64,000 bases of DNA from Polyodon spathula (GCF_017654505.1 NC_054535.1:50886348-50950347); one strand, 5' to 3'. Positions 23,470 through 34,492 are shown, counted from the stretch's first letter. The notes: generated by a model not told the origin, from the letters alone. Numbers and translations: made by a program.

Positions 23470-24389
23470 ACTTGAGGAATCTGAAAGGGAACATATGGTA
23501 AAGTTGGTGTAAAACACCTGACTCCCAAAATCACAAAATTCTTGAAGCACAGAGCATTACAAGGGCCTCAACATTGAATTGGTTAACACCACAAATGTAG
23601 TATTTCTTACATCCACTGGGTGCACTGTTTGGCTGGGAGGTGTTTCTGAGGACACAGTAGGGCTTTAAAATTCTGAGGGTGTGATGATTAAAAACGATAC
23701 ACTTCATTAAGATACCTGTGATATTTGCTGCCCATTCCAAATTACTCTTTAAACTTCAAAGGTAAGATTTACTTTTAGAGTTCTGATTAAGAGTTTTGAA
23801 GTTATGCTTGACTCTTTAAACTTCCCTCTTGTAATGTGTCTTGATTTGGGCTTTTTCTACCAACCAACAGATGGGTGTATTTTGATCACAGAATGTTAAA
23901 AGGATGGCATATGAAAGGGATGTTAAGAACTGTAGGAAAGCAGAAAACAAGATGGAAAGATAAGATACAGAAAATGTACTGCAACACTGATGGCTGATAG
24001 CAGGAAGTTAATGGGGCCTTTGTCTTTAAATGGACAGATGATAGTTTGTGATGGCGAAAAGGCGTACATGGCTTGTGTGTTATCGGCAGTGCCTTGGCAT
24101 TGTAGTTCCTGTGCTACCTAAACGAAGCCCCAAACCGACAGTTGTACAGAAGCCTGTTTGTGCTGTATAGCAACTAAGACATGTACTGAATATGTTTTTG
24201 AATTCTCTGATGTTGCTTAAAAGTTTCTAAATAGGAGACTTACAGTGGAGGGTTGATTTGATTAACTTATTTTTCAGCGTTAAGTGGCACAGCAGCCATT
24301 TGGTGGTAGTTGTGTGGATCCGTTCCAATCCATATCTTCTAGTAAGCTCTCCGTTCTGACTAGTTGTTGTTCAAATTTGTCCCTGGCAG
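23470..24389. other. Sequence upstream of the first jak2 coding exon
   Basis: Either intron or proximal 5' flank. No CpG-rich promoter is seen, which suggests that the true promoter and one or more non-coding exons lie further upstream, as in other vertebrate JAK2 genes. No transposon was recognised. Confidence 0.4.
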
Positions 24390-24413
24390 GTGGATGTGAT
24401 CCTCTAGAGAGCC
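24390..24413 (+). other. jak2: 5' UTR portion of jak2 first coding exon
   Basis: A pyrimidine-containing acceptor ending CCCTGGCAG at 24389 precedes 24 bases of untranslated sequence and the start codon. This suggests that at least one non-coding exon lies upstream. Confidence 0.6.
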
Positions 24414-24633
24414 ATGGCCTGCATCACAGTGACCAACATGGAGACAGTGACGTGCCCTACTCCCCACCAGAATGGCGATGTCGACAGGAGCCCCCATGTC
24501 CCTAAGGAGGTCCAGCCAGGACTGTTACTGTACCTTTACCACAGCAAGGCCGAGGCCGAGGGAGAGACAATCGTCTTTAAGCTGGGAGAGTATGTGGCTG
24601 AAGAGATCTGCATAGAGGCAGCCAAAGCATGCG
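24414..24633 (+). CDS. jak2: jak2 coding exon 1: N-terminus and start of FERM F1
   Basis: The exon starts at ATG in the context GCCATGG, a strong vertebrate initiation site. The protein begins MACITVTNME, aligning with human JAK2 from its Met3, so the two-residue MG extension is absent. A variable linker (QNGDVDRSPHVPKEVQ) leads into the first beta strands of the FERM F1 lobe, LLLYLYHSK, and then GEYVAEEICIEAAKACG. It covers residues 1-73 plus the first base of Gly74. The donor is G|GTGAGT at 24634 (phase 1). The Met is the first in frame after the acceptor, and no alternative upstream Met is available in this exon. Confidence 0.93.
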
Positions 24634-24849
24634 GTGAGTGCACCAAGTCAAATGTGTGGTTTGAAATCTCCCTAAAGACATCATGCTTACAAAAAAAACC
24701 CTAATTTATATATGCAGGAAATAATAAAAAAGAAAATGCAATGACAGCAAATCAAACTAAAAAACGCAGATTGAAAAAGACCTTGAGTTAGGAAACACAG
24801 GTAGTATATAATCCACTTACTGACTTTTTTTGTTGTTGGAAACTTTTAC

Positions 24850-25265
24850 TAATAATGCAGCGACAAACATGGTATTTTCATGTTTAGATGCCTATTCATG
24901 CCTATTCAGACAAGTATTAAAATATTGAAGTTGAAAAATATCCTCGAAGTAAGACTGTGTTGTGAAGGCCTTACTTTACCCTTGTGAATTAACTACAAGA
25001 TACAGGATGCCATACAGTAGTTAAAGTTTAAAAAAAAAAAAAAAAATCTTGTCTGCATTTCAGGTAAAAACTGTATAAAACAGACAATGCATTTTTTATA
25101 ATCCCTGCTATTGTCATGTCTGCGCAATTAACAAAGTGGCCTTAGACACATTTTCATAAAGTTACATAAATTACATTTTAACTTGATGGAAAAGAGGACA
25201 TTGAAAAAAAAAAAAAAATTTACTTTATTTCTCTTTTGTTAGATTCCACATAAGAAAAACCAGCA
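24850..25265 (+). repeat. Interspersed repeat shared with 54450-55035 (hAT-like)
   Basis: Shared blocks in the same order include GACAAACATGGTATTTTCATG, GGCCTTACTTT followed by GAATTAACTACAA, GACAATGCATTTT, GGCC-TAGACA-TTTTCATAAAG and TTCCACATAA. Non-coding. The other copy begins with GTGCTAGGACAAAC, an hAT-like end; this copy has lost it. Confidence 0.7.
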
Positions 25266-25380
25266 TTGATACATAAAAAAAGAAAAACAAAAGATTGATC
25301 AAAATATGAGGCTTTTCCTTTGCAAGTTGGGACGATGTTGGCAACATGAAGCATTGTGCCTGATCTGTATCATATGACAG

Positions 25381-25852
25381 TGTGGCGAGGTACACCCGCC
25401 CTTATGTGTATTTGATTTATTTTGTGTGTGTTATTTAAAAAATATATATACAATGGTTATTTATCTTCCCTGCCCAAGCATTTCATATGCAGACTGTGCC
25501 TGGATTCGATTGAATGACTTAATAAGCAGTCTAGTCCCAGCACAGCTGCATAAAAAGTGGAACAGGTTACTCACGCAGGGTTGGGTGTTCAGGGCGAAAG
25601 AATGAGAAACATGAGTTAATGAGAACTAAAAAGAAAAGCACTTGTTATTTGTGCTTAATTATCTCAGCACAATGCTTGTTTGAATTCCTTGTTTTGTGTC
25701 CGTTTCGGCCATCTTGCCGTTTTTGTTTTACAAAAGGGTTTTGTTTTGTTCAATCTTTTTATTTATTATTAAAATGCGCAGCAGCGTTTACCTCATGGTA
25801 CTGAGTCTCTCTTCCTGGTCTAACCTCACCAGAAGCCATCCTCCAGACAAAA
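25381..25852 (+). mobile_element. LTR family A, diverged subfamily copy
   Basis: Begins TGTGGCGAGGTACACCCGCC, has a GCATAAAAAG TATA-like box near 25550, and the TCTTCCTGGTCTAACCTCAC stretch near its end corresponds to the 3' part of the other family-A LTRs. The right boundary is uncertain. No internal retroelement sequence adjoins, so it is probably a solo LTR in jak2 intron 1. Confidence 0.6.
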
Positions 25853-26109
25853 ACGGACTTGCCAAATCTGAAGCAGCACTGGCAGGTTGCATTGGCAAAA
25901 TGCATTCTGGTAGCATTTTCTGATGATGATGTATATAACGAATTTTGCACCCCCTTCAGAAAATAAATGCTCATAATATTATGCAGGGTACATTTATTGA
26001 TGTTACAACATTTACGTGGAAATATGCACCCCTCCCCCCCATGGAAAAACATATTTTTAATATATGGTAGAAAAGTACGATCCTTATGTTTTTCATATAT
26101 ATAAAAATG

Positions 26110-26131
26110 CCCCCCCCCCCCCCCCCCCCCC
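26110..26131. repeat. Poly-C run (C22) next to T9
   Basis: A homopolymer of 22 C followed by T9, then AT-rich sequence. A likely site of sequencing or assembly length error. Confidence 0.9.
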
Positions 26132-26234
26132 TTTTTTTTTATATATTTAAAATATATGGGATATATTTAAAACATTTTAGTGTATAATCCATATATTTTA
26201 TATGTTAAATATATGGTGAACCATCAATTTTCAT

Positions 26235-26277
26235 TAGTCTGTAATCTATATAAAATAAACATATGGATTACAGACTA
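26235..26277. repeat. Perfect 12-bp hairpin
   Basis: TAGTCTGTAATC and GATTACAGACTA are exact complements separated by 19 bases, with further partial pairing (ATAT/ATAT) inside. It may be the terminus of a palindromic element. Confidence 0.8.
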
Positions 26278-26438
26278 GAATATATATGAAAAACTGAAGG
26301 CCTAAATAAAACACTAGACTTTATATGCTGAAGTCAAGGAAATGAAAAGCAAAGTTTAAGCACGTTGAACTTTGCATTACTTTACAACTTTAAAACTTTA
26401 TGGCGTGTCAGAAATGAAAAAAAAATGAAAACATAAGA

Positions 26439-27240
26439 TTGGAAGTGATTCAGATTTGTCAAACTCTCCTTCCGGATGTCAAAATGAAAATACCCGATGT
26501 CATTGACACTGTTCATAGACTGGGGAAAAAACAATTGAGGAACATCCGTACCAGAGGGATTATTTTACAGTTCTCACTGCGGCACTACAGGGATGCGATC
26601 CGGAAAGCTGCTAAAAAGTCATTTTTCAAAAGAAAATGATGGTATTACCGCTGACTTTTATAACATATTTGTGAAGCAATTGTCTATTTTTTTTATATAA
26701 GGTATATTCAGAAAGTATAAATGTAGAATCTCTGCCGCATACCTTGAATCAGGGATTAATTGCCTTAATACCTAAACCCAAAAAAGATGTTCTTTTACTT
26801 GATTGGAGATCCAAGTCTTCACAACAACGATTGTACAATTTTAGCTTTGATATTTGCAAAAAGAATAAAAATAGCTCTTAATACAATAATAGTTGAAACA
26901 CAATCAGATTCTATGTAAAACAGGCATATTACAAATAATATTAGATTAGTGTTAGACATCTTGGATTATTCGGATTTGATATTAGAAAGTCATTATTTTT
27001 CTTGAGTTTTACAAGGCTTTTGATACAGTTGAACACCGATTTATCTTTAAAACTTTTTAAAAAGTTTGGCTTTGGGAGTTTATTTTTTTATTAAAGCAAT
27101 TACAACTATTTACAACAATAAAAATATCTGAATTAAATTAGGTCATTGTACTTCCCAAAGATTTTCTATACAGCGTGGCATCCGATAGGGTTGTCCCATT
27201 TCGTTTTATTTATTTCTACTAGCAAAGCAGCTTCCTATGT
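26439..27240 (+). pseudogene. Tx1/L1-like LINE remnant: ORF1 end joined to RT
   Basis: The first frame (26439-26636) reads MKIPDVIDTVHRLGKK followed by RTRGIILQFSLRHYRDAI, the C-terminal fold of an L1-type ORF1 RNA-binding protein. About 110 bp on, broken frames give TLNQGLIALIPKPKKDVLLL, a DWRS(K)S stretch, an FTR/DFYKAFDTVEH-like block and RGIR.GCPIS. These are RT motifs in the right order for the Tx1 group of L1-like elements. The APE endonuclease that should lie between them is missing, so a large internal deletion is implied. Stops and shifts are many; the element is dead. It is truncated at 27240 next to the DIRS element. Confidence 0.7.
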
Positions 27241-27599
27241 AGGACCGTGCTTGGACTCCAGATCCATGCTGTCTGTTCTATCGGATGACAGAGTGCAGTA
27301 GCTGCATGTTTCGAGATTTTTCAGCTCAGAGTGCTCATGATAGTGACATTCCAGAAACTTCTGGGCTTGATGGCAGCAGGTTCCCTGGCTCTTCCTTTGG
27401 GTCACCTGTTAATGCGCCCTCTGCAGGCTTGGTACAACAGCATGGTTCCCTTTCAAGTGGAATGACAAACAGTACCGAATGGGAAGAGCCTCTCTGACCC
27501 GTCAATCACTGAGCACATATAAAAAAGCTGCCCTATCAGGGCCCTGCTGTGAGGAGGAAGTCTCTCCCACCTCCTGCTGAAGAGGGACATCCTCACAGT

Positions 27600-28300
27600 A
27601 GCAAATCTCCATTTTCTCTCTCACCTCACTGAGACAACACTTGGATCGCTTTGCGCTCTCCTTGTACTGGAAATCGGCACCGAAGCCTACTGCTCGGCAC
27701 AGATACCTGCGCCGCCATGTCAGTGCTCTCTACAGGGTCCTCCGCTGGGTTTCAACAGTGCGACCAGTGTGCCAAAGCTCCCAAGGGAGGATGGGCACAC
27801 TAGCTGTGTCCGGTGTTTGGGACCGGATCATGCTGACAGGAGAGTCGGACTACTGCCCCTGTCGACTGGCTTTATAATAGAACCAGGCACAGAAAGGCAG
27901 CCCTCTCCCCAGCGGATTCCTATTCCTCGGGTCAGGGAAGGATAAGATCTGTTGTAGCCCAGGGCCCTTCTCAAAGGACCTCCGGTACCCCACCTACTAC
28001 AGTGGTGAGGGAGCGCCCCCATACCCCTGGTTCACCCTCTCCTACCCCACCACTAATGCGGAGGTGTAAATGCCCCTCTGCGGAGCTGCCACTGAGGGGC
28101 TCCTGCTGCCACCTTTCCCCCTGATAACCGGACTGACCACTGGACAAGACCCATGGCAAGGCTGTGACTATGAGACACGATTACGCTCTGCAATTCCACT
28201 TGGGCCCTCCACCCTTCAAGGGTGTGCTCTCTACCACCATCAGACCAGCGTGCGTGATTCTCCTTTAACAGGACATCGCCACTCTTCAACAAAAGCACAC
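27600..28300 (+). pseudogene. DIRS gag-like ORF1, heavily broken
   Basis: Split between frames, the zinc-cluster region reads GFQQCDQCAK and, after a shift, PREDGHTSCVRCLGPDHADR. It parallels CDRCSAKLSRQDKH...CTRCLGPEHA in copy 2 at 31268-31345. The remaining stretch is rich in Pro and Arg codons with several stops. Assigned by order and by similarity to copy 2. Confidence 0.6.
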
Positions 28301-28322
28301 TGTGTGCTTAGTAAATTCAAGT

Positions 28323-29748
28323 GATGCCCTCAGCGAGTTCTACTCCAGGTACTTCCTAGTGCCCAAGAGGGATGGCGGTTTCCGACCTATTCTGAACCTC
28401 AGAGTTCTCAACATGTTCCTCAAACAAAGGAAGTTCAACATGTTGACCACACAGCGTATCCTCCAGTCTGTCTAGCCGGGCGACTGGTTCACATCGATCG
28501 ACCTGCAAGACGCCTACTTTCATGTCCCGATCCATCCCGCGCACAGAAAATATCTGCGGTTCGCCTTTCAAGGCAGCGCATACAAATTCTGCGTTCTGCT
28601 GTTTGGCCTCTCGCTGGCGCCCCGGACATTTTTCAAGTCCATGGACACAGCACTGGCTCTACCCAGGCTGCAGGGTATTCGGATGTTGAACTACTTGGAG
28701 GATTGGCTAGTTTGCGCATGTTCCAAAGCACGCGCCGAGGCGCACACCAGACAGGTTATAGATCATGTGATGAAGTTAAGGCTCTCCATACATCAACAAA
28801 AGTGCAACTTCGTAACGTCTCAGTCCACAGTGTTTCTGGGGATCAAATTGAACTGTGAGAATGCTTGCCTCACTGTTGGAAGACAGGATTCGATCGTTGG
28901 AAGTCACTCTCTCCCAATTCAGAGAGGATGCTGTTCTACAGGTCAGAACGTTTCAAAGGTTGTTGGGGCTGGAATTCTTCCCCTAGGGCTGCTGAGAATG
29001 CTCCTGCTTCAAGCTTGGGTGAATGTGCTCAAGGTGCACCCAGTCCACGATCGACACTGCCGGAAGACACTGGAATGGTGGCTCCTCCTTGGCAATCTGT
29101 GCCTCGGATCTCCCCTCGGCTCCCCTCACTATGGACGCCTGCAACCTGGGCTGGGGAGCGGTCTGGAATGGAAGGGTAATACGAGGTCAGTGGAAGGGAC
29201 CTTGGCAGCAAGCACATATAAATGCCCAAGAACTGCAAGCAGTAGCCCTAGCTCTATCTAATTTTCGCCAGCAGTTAGCTCACAAAACACATGTTGGTCC
29301 AAATGGTCAGCAAGACCACGGTCGCCTACATAAACCACCAAGGCCTTAGGTTTACCTGAGCCTGGCCTTGGTGGCCTGAACCTGGCCTTCACCATGCGTC
29401 GCACAGACTCCTGTCTTCGACGCACAGAAACTTGCGGTCCACCTCCCCGGTATGGCCAACAGAGCAGCAGACCACCTGTCCAGAGGAGCTCCAGACAGCT
29501 CGGAGTGGAGACTGCACCCTCAGGTTGTGAAACAAATTTGGCAGAGGTTTTGTACAGTACAAGTCGACCTCTTCGCCACAGCCAAGTCCACTCATTGCCC
29601 CCTGTGGTTCTCTATGGAGAGAGACGGGGGTCCCCTGGGAGTAGACGCACTAGCAAACCCCTGGCCACAGGAGCTCTTGTATGCGTTCCCTCCACTACCA
29701 CTACTGCCACTGTCACTTACTGGTGGCTGCACCAAAATTTTTTCCTAA
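28323..29748 (+). pseudogene. DIRS reverse transcriptase and RNase H, inactivated
   Basis: Reads YSRYFLVPKRDGGFRPILNL, then a stop (TAG at 28473), then DWFTSIDLQDAYFHVPIHPA (first catalytic Asp in SIDLQDAY) and FGLSLAPRTF. The catalytic box expected as YLDD is YLED (28692-28703), an Asp-to-Glu change at a metal-binding residue. After a shift, RNase H motifs follow: TMDACNLGWGAVW and HINAQELQAVALAL. The third Asp expected before a YINHQG motif is replaced (VQMVSKTTVAYINHQG). ADHLSRGAPDSSEWRLHPQV and QVDLFATAKSTHCPLWFS mark the conserved DIRS tail. The copy ends at about 29748. Confidence 0.85.
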
Positions 29749-30288
29749 ATATACTTTGTTAATCGTTTGAAAAATAAAGAATATGTAAACATATGCACAT
29801 GTAAATAGTTTTCAAACATTTCTGTATAAAGCTAAATTGCAACAGTCCCTCTCTAATGGCTCTTAATTCAAGGCCCTCATAATAATAAACTGGAGTTCCC
29901 TTTCAATTCGAATAGCAACCATTACCAAATGGGAAGAGCTTCTCTGACCGTCAATCTCTCAGCAAATATACAAAAGCTGCTCTATCAGGGCCCTGTTGTG
30001 ACGGGGAAGTTCCGCCTACCTCCTGTTGAAGGGGGACGTTCTCACAGTAGCACCTCGCCATTTTCTCTCTCATCTCTCTGGTCAGATTGTTTTTGCTTTC
30101 TTGAAACGAAATTGGCTGATTTGTTGGTTTTATCTGCAAATGAAAAACTAATTTTCCACAGTAAAATCGCGCTTCGAGCGTGTCTAAGAGTGCTGTCGCT
30201 TATTCTCGAGTCAGTTTTTTCTGACTAGAACTGATTTCGACCCCTCTTAAGGGATTAGCGAGCAGCCATTAGAGGCCTCATGTAGTTG

Positions 30289-30883
30289 TGTGGCAAAGTG
30301 CCTGCCCCTGTGTGTATTTTGTGTTATATATTGTATGTTAATGTTGATGTATAGTCATTGGTACACATATAAACGGGTCTGTGTAACACGAGTGTTTAAA
30401 ATGTATATTTGTATTTAGGCACGAGGCTTGCACAGCACTTCACGTGCAAGTAAAAAGTAATAATATGTGAGCACGGGGAATTGCACTTTATTAATTCACG
30501 TGCAGTTGTACTGCGACTCCAATTGAATGATTGATTAGCAATCGAGTCACAGTACAGCTGTATAAAAGCTGCATGTTTTCATCCACTCGGGATTGTTTGT
30601 TCGGTGAGTGGAGAATGGGATTGGAGATGGAGGTAATAATAAGAAGAAGAAATAGTAGTTAAATAGAAGCTCACCGTGTTTGTCTGTGTAGTCCATTTTG
30701 TTTGTCTTTTGTTTTGGCGAATGTGCCGTGTCCTGTGTTTTTGGTTTGTTACAATCTTTTTATTTACTGTTCTGTTAATTGATTAAAGACCATTCGCTCA
30801 GCTCCACCAAACTCCACCTCTCTGTTTATTTCTTGGTTCCTGTTTCTGATCTGACATCCCCCACTCCGGCTGTCTTTGTGATA
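30289..30883 (+). mobile_element. Solo LTR family A nested in DIRS copy 2
   Basis: 595 bp starting TGTGGCAAAGTGCC and ending TTTGTGATA. The flanking pentamers AGTTG (30284-30288) and AGTTT (30884-30888) match at four of five bases, which fits a 5-bp target duplication with one mutation. A TATA-like GTATAAAAGC lies near 30560. Nearly full-length similarity to 20628-21245 (reverse). Confidence 0.8.
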
Positions 30884-31239
30884 AGTTTTTACACAGTGAG
30901 AGCTGTTGTGGTGCTGTAAGGAGACCCTGCGGGCTCGCGGCATCATCCTCTATGCCTATTTAATCGGCCACAGTGACCAAAAAAAAAAAAAAAAAAAAAA
31001 AAAAAACAGCTCGGGCCTAGCACCTGTCTCAATCCTCAGGCTTTCCTAGCGCAGCTGCACTTGCCCTCGGCGACCACGGCGATTGAATCAGCACCAGAGG
31101 CCGTCTAGAGCCCGGCTCCGACCGTGCTACATGTCGGCATCGACCTCGGCGCCGACAGCGCTCGCCTCGTCGCCGATCCTGGCACTGACTGATTCGGCAC
31201 TGGTGAATCATTTGTTTTTGCAAACATATCAGTGCAGTC

Positions 31240-32010
31240 ATCTGCGTCTTCAGCTGCCTTCCATCAGTGTGACCGGTGCTCAGCTAAGCTGTCCAGGCAG
31301 GACAAACATCGATCCTGCACCAGGTGCCTAGGGCCAGAACACGCAGCCAAGGCACTGGCAGGTGAGCTGGACTGCTCTCCATGTTGGAAGCTCTCGAGGA
31401 GAACTGAGTGACGGAGAGCAGCCCTATCCCTAGTAGAGTCTCTCTCCTCCAAACAGGGGAGAATGAGATCACTGGTCCAAGAGCCTCTGCAGAGGTCATC
31501 AAGGCCCTCCCCTTCTTCAGTGACCAGGGAGCTCTCACACTCGTCTGGATCACCATACCCTACCCCACCACCGGTACAGAGGTGGTACCACTCGAGGGGA
31601 CGCTCACCACGGGACAGGAGGTCGCCGCGCAGGCACCACTCCCCTTCTCCGCGCAGACGTTCACTGTCACAGTTGCCTCGAAGGCGCCCAAGCTCTGCCG
31701 AGCAGCGCTTTGTGGAGTTGGCAGAGACTGTAAGGGCTCAGCAGACCATGCCGGAGACCCTATTGAAATCTCAGGGCAAACTGCCCCCTACCACCAGGCA
31801 GCCCCAGCCCCCACAATCTCGTTCCCCACCCCCTAGCCCAGGCGAGCTGTCCTTGTCTGTATCCAGATCGGACGTCTCGGACCCAGCAACCTCCATTGGG
31901 CAGGCCATGGTGGGAGGCTCCTTAACACCCTTGTCACACGTGTTGCAGAGGGAAGAGTTCCGGGCCCTAATGCAGTATGCAGCTGCAGCCACGGACGTTC
32001 TCTGGCCAGA
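31240..32010 (+). pseudogene. DIRS gag-like protein of copy 2, one stop
   Basis: One frame reads a zinc cluster, CDRCSAKLSRQDKH, CTRCLGPEHA and CSPCW (three C-X2-C pairs with a His), from about 31268 to 31385. A single TGA follows at about 31408 (after RRTE), and the same frame is then open from 31412 through an Arg/Ser/Pro-rich middle (HSRGRSPRDRRSPRRHHSPS) and SHVLQREEFRALMQYAAAAT to the right terminus. The stop is in a TGACGG context and could be a CGA-to-TGA change. The RS-rich part imitates a splicing factor but belongs to the element. Upstream of 31268 there are stops. Confidence 0.7.
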
Positions 32011-32272
32011 AAGGCCAGAGAGGCTCTTCCCATTCGGTAATGGTTGTCATTCTCTTTTCAGGGAACCAGGGTTATGGTAATAACCTAACGATATAAAACA
32101 TGTACTTGCAAGGTTTATTTTTTTATTGTTGCACTAACAGGTAAAACTTATTATTGCACTAACAACAGGTAAAATAGACAAAAAAAAAAAAAAAAAAAAA
32201 CAATCAATCACTTGCTGCACAATTCAGAGCTAAATTTAATCATGCTTTTAAATAGTAAAATTCCATAACAAA

Positions 32273-32863
32273 TCATAAATATGGCTGCAGGGGTCACGTC
32301 AGACCAGAAACACAAAACCAAAACAAACAGGTAATGGCGGGTGAAACTGAGGCGCAATGGTGCTCAGTGCTTTTTTAAAATTAATAAACAAAATATTAAA
32401 ACAAAACACAACTACACCAAATAAAAGGGCACGTTGGCCAACCAAACAGTAAAGATAACAACAAACAAGTAGTCATGCTGGTTTGAAGTCACACAAATAG
32501 CAATTGTTTACCTCCTCACCCCTCACTCCTCATCCCTCACTCGTCCTCCACTCCCAAACACCTTTCACTGTGCAGCCAAAGCTGCAGGTTCTTATAGTGG
32601 TGACCGAGGGATTAACTGGCTATTAATTATCTTGTTAACCCCTCAGTCACGTTCTGCACTGGTTTACTTTAAGATACGTGACAGTCTCGCATTCTCACAA
32701 GGAATTAAAACTAACAATACAAAACAATAACCTGGCGGACAGCATTTCCCTCGTCCGGCCAAACAATACCTAATAAACAAATAATATTGGCTTTTCGCCA
32801 TCATATATATACATATAAATCATAATATAAATGCAATAATAAACAAAGGGGCGGGGTGCCACA
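32273..32863 (-). mobile_element. LTR family A, solo copy
   Basis: On the minus strand it starts TGTGGCACCCCGCCCCTTTG (32863) and ends in a GTCTGACGTGACCCCTGCAG-type 3' region near 32285. About 590 bp, the family's usual size. No internal sequence is adjacent on either side and I see no convincing target duplication. Confidence 0.7.
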
Positions 32864-33359
32864 ATACCCTTGTAAACAAGGGCATAGAAATATGCAAACA
32901 ACCCCAGAATTACTGGCTCACACAGAAATATAGCAGCAAAGAAACAGACAAAAAACAGTAACCTAAAACTTACTAAAACTTTTTTTGCACAAAACTTGCA
33001 CAGTAAAAAGGACAGAAGGAGTTAGTTTCAGAACACACTTTACAGATAAAAAGAAAAACTCATTCTGTTTAAACCTATGATCACTTAACACCCCAGAAAT
33101 TCTATCCTGAAAGAAAATAAGGTACACATTTCACAATGGGTCTCTAGATTAAAACTTTCAAAATTGCGATATACTGGATAGAAAGAAAAAAAAAACCATT
33201 GCACATTGTGCATGATAACAAATTATAAGCTATAGTAATTAAATGGTTCATTTTAACCCCATGAAATATAGTGCCAAAAACTGTGTTAGTGGACTGCGTG
33301 TGGATTTGACTCGCTACTTGCAAAAGTTCAGCAGTTCTTTAAATGGAAAGTCTGTAGGC
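32864..33359. other. jak2 intron 1 sequence, nothing recognised
   Basis: AT-rich; it may include the 3' untranslated end of the hAT remnant that follows on the minus strand. Confidence 0.4.
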
Positions 33360-34492
33360 TCACAGGTTTTTTGTGAAACTAAGCAAAGCATCAGATGAGC
33401 TTGTTAGATGGTTTCGGTGCTTGTTTTTCACAATGTGCTGAGTACTGAATGCCCTCTCACACAGCAATGTTGTGGGGAACAGTGACAAGCAAAGCAATAT
33501 TAGCCAGGGGCTTGTAGTTCTCTGCAAACTGGTACTTACTCCAGAAGTCTTGTACTGTAACACCAGGCTGATTTGAAGTAAGCTTTCAGTCTTGCATCGT
33601 TACGCATTTGCAACATGAGGTATTTGTGTCCGGTTAAATTCACTTGAGGTAAAATGAGCTAATCTGTTTTGCAAAGCAGTTAGGTTGCTTGCAGCCGAAG
33701 ACATTAAACCATTACTAGTGCAGATACTCGGTTACAGTTGAGCAGATCCTTGCTGTACACTCTCATCCTGGCACACAAACATTTACTAAAAACTAAAGAG
33801 TTCCATTCCTCTTGAAGGTGAAGGACGATGTCGGTGATTGTCATTCTGAACTTATCAATCACTTCAATGCTGTCAGAAATTGTAAACTGGCTTTTCTGAC
33901 ACTCCAGGTTAACAGAAACAAACCTTGGTAAAAAAAACTCTTTCAAAAAGAGCAAACCACTGGATCCTGTAACTTTTGGGCTAGATCGGGAGAAATGGTG
34001 GTCAATGGTGGTTCCAGAGTGGCTCATCCAGTTAAAGCGCTGCCGCAGGGAGCACAGGATGAGTCACACAGCTTGGACAATGTTGGTTCGTGTCCAGGCA
34101 GTGCAAAGAGGCTCGACTCCGAAGGCGGCGTCACATTGGCTCTGACGCTCCTCATCGCAAAACAGTGAACCCTACTGGCTGGACACCGAGCATACTCAGA
34201 GTGGATAAAAAGCAGGGCTGATCTCTGTCTTCCGGAATCGGTAGCCCGCCCATCTCTGCTCTGGATTGCTCAGCGTAAAAATGATTCTGGCTTTAGGCTT
34301 GTGAGTTCAGAGGATGCTCATTTGCTCTTTTTTCATCTTATGTCTCTGAAAGTCATTATAGTAGTTCTTTGCAACTTCACCAGCATGTGTGCTAGAATGA
34401 TGCTTCATTGCATACATCCAATGAATCTCTTTCTTACAAATAGCACACACAGCAACTTGCTTAGAAACTGAATCGCTTGGCTTCATAGACAT
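33360..34492 (-). pseudogene. hAT transposase remnant with BED-like finger
   Basis: On the minus strand an N-terminal frame (34492-34307) has a BED-like finger, CAICKKEIHW with H..STH spaced downstream. A middle frame (34027-33704) is uninformative. A C-terminal frame (33563-33360) reads LCLSLFPTTLLCERAFSTQH followed by KNKHRNHL, the hAT dimerisation motif. The parts lie in the right order for one transposase of about 600 residues with most of its catalytic core decayed. A SINE lies between the N-terminal and middle parts. A hAT-like end (CGTTGCATCCCT near 35575-35587) could be the 5' terminus. Confidence 0.6.
34018..34290 (+). mobile_element. tRNA-derived SINE inserted in the hAT remnant
   Basis: An A-box-like GTGGCTCATCCAGTTAAAGC at 34016-34035 and a B-box-like GGTTCGTGTCC at 34085-34095 are spaced about as in a tRNA promoter. 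The body that follows (TGGCTGGACACCGAGCATAC, then GTCTTCCGGAATCGGTAGCC) lines up loosely with the SINE at 4545-4855. The tail is not clear. Confidence 0.55.

Larger units (their letters stand above)
27435..29748 (+). mobile_element. DIRS-type retrotransposon, 3'-truncated (copy 1)
   Basis: Left terminal repeat at about 27440-27600 (GGTTCCCTTTCAAGTGGAAT, then GTACCGAATGGGAAGAGCC), which matches the terminal sequences of copy 2 at 29893 and, inverted, at 32013-32070. A decayed gag (27600-28300), reverse transcriptase (28323-28900) and RNase H (29100-29745) follow. The tyrosine recombinase and right terminal repeat are absent. DIRS elements integrate with a tyrosine recombinase rather than a DDE integrase. 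Confidence 0.85.
29890..32075 (+). mobile_element. DIRS-type element, internally deleted, with both inverted ends (copy 2)
   Basis: The left terminus (29893-30100: AACCATTACCAAATGGGAAG and CTATCAGGGCCCTG) matches the start of copy 1. The right terminus (32013-32075) is its reverse complement (CTTCCCATTCGGTAATGGTT). Between them lie a 5' leader, a poly-A run at 30979-31006 and a gag-like frame that runs directly into the right end. RT, RNase H and recombinase are missing, so this is a gag-only, non-autonomous derivative. A solo family-A LTR sits in its leader at 30289-30883. Confidence 0.8.

Noticed and set aside
31463..32080. A 205-codon Arg/Ser-rich frame as a host splicing factor
   Set aside because: It continues, across one stop, from a DIRS gag zinc cluster and reads into a DIRS terminal repeat, so it belongs to the element.
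34016..34095. A functional tRNA gene
   Set aside because: Box-like words are present, but the intervening sequence does not fold into a cloverleaf I can draw and it is followed by a SINE body.
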